This document shows, one piece after another, positions 36,589 to 36,716 of a stretch of DNA of 36,716 nucleotides. This DNA comes from Ruminococcaceae bacterium UBA5413 (lineage in GTDB: Bacteria > Bacillota > Clostridia > Oscillospirales > Acutalibacteraceae). The DNA is taken from assembly GCA_002409585.1 (NCBI GenBank), contig DHNP01000046.1, forward strand, positions 1 to 36,716. The letters are read 5' to 3'. Within the stretch, counting starts at the first letter, position 1, and each line of letters opens with the position of its first letter. The notes beneath the pieces were generated by a model. The model searched no databases and was not told where the DNA came from. It saw only the letters and a list, made by a program, of their open reading frames with translations. Made by a program: the position numbers and the translations under genes.

Positions 36589-36716
36589 ATGCGTATACAA
36601 CATAACATCAGCGCTATCAACGCAAACAGGCAGCTGCAGATAAACGACAGCTCCATCAGCAAGAACTTAAAGAGGCTTTCTTCAGGCTACCGCATTAACA
36701 GCGCGGCCGACGACGC
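36589..36716 (+). CDS. hag: flagellin, N-terminal part (runs off the window)
   Basis: The first 42 residues: MRIQHNISAINANRQLQIND, then SSISKNLKRLSSGYRINSAADD. This is the conserved N-terminal D0/D1 region of flagellin, including the LSSGYRINSAADD motif that mediates export and filament packing. The ATG at 36589 follows AGGAGGA by seven bases. Control is by sigma-28 and, by inference, CsrA/FliW. Confidence 0.95.
   Translation, partial: MRIQHNISAINANRQLQINDSSISKNLKRLSSGYRINSAADD

Noticed and set aside
1..36716. CRISPR array, tRNA or rRNA genes
   Set aside because: No regularly spaced direct repeats and no cloverleaf or rRNA signatures were seen in the intergenic regions on reading.

Overview
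The window looks like a chromosomal stretch of a motile, Gram-positive anaerobe of the Bacillota, class Clostridia, most likely in the Oscillospiraceae/Acutalibacteraceae neighbourhood. This rests on the gene families (EF-G-like GTPase, DUF4830 and DUF6056 proteins, a 3D/G5 cell-wall protein, class II aldolase, a FliW/CsrA flagellin control module), the purine-rich ribosome binding sites, classical sigma-A promoters (TTGACA-N17-TATAAT type) and sigma-28 promoters (TAAA-N15-GCCGATAT). Coding DNA is moderately GC-rich and intergenic DNA is AT-rich. No genus is claimed.

Layout. Bases 1-548 are the right part of an ISL3-family insertion sequence that cuts into a small gene just downstream of an internally deleted APC permease (646-1599). 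A three-gene operon (5933 to 2003, minus strand) encodes an ABC ATPase, a secreted membrane-anchored CARDB-like protein and a MacB/FtsX permease. Bases 10024 to 6153 (minus) hold rpe followed by four genes homologous to rnfC, rnfD, rnfE and rnfA. Then come a small membrane protein, a YabE-like G5/3D cell-wall protein, a DUF4830 protein, an EF-G-like GTPase, fructose-bisphosphate aldolase and an OGG1-type DNA glycosylase, all on the minus strand. At about 17.5-17.9 kb the coding strand switches, around a cluster of DnaA-box-like motifs and AT-rich DNA. To the right are rlmB, a 1010-residue degenerate P-type ATPase, rplM-rpsI, a TtcA-like tRNA thiolase and a lipoprotein GH3 glycosidase on the plus strand. 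A flavodoxin-like protein, an ECF sigma/anti-sigma pair, a Sir2 deacetylase and a DUF6056 membrane protein lie on the minus strand. After a decayed PTS EIIC remnant, the last 5.4 kb is a flagellar operon: flgM, flgN, flgK, flgL, a small unknown gene, fliW, csrA, then hag/fliC, which runs off the window.

How the genes work together. The flagellar block is coherent: sigma-28 promoters precede flgM and hag, FlgM would restrain sigma-28, FlgN/FlgK/FlgL make the hook-filament junction, and FliW-CsrA would control hag translation through two GGA motifs in its leader. The ABC trio is probably an exporter or envelope-stress system.

The most unusual locus is the Rnf-like operon. Its subunits keep their folds and gene order, yet at every position where I could align the family's redox residues these are replaced: the RnfD flavin-acceptor Thr is Ala, all four RnfA/RnfE membrane [2Fe-2S] cysteines are substituted, and the RnfC NADH/FMN motif is gone. 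rnfG and rnfB are also absent, and only the two RnfC-type [4Fe-4S] motifs remain. The reading frames are intact and translationally coupled, which argues for a repurposed complex rather than simple decay. A second locus with lost catalytic motifs is the pseudo-P-type ATPase at 18853-21885. Family assignments and motif alignments were made by eye from memory, without database searches.
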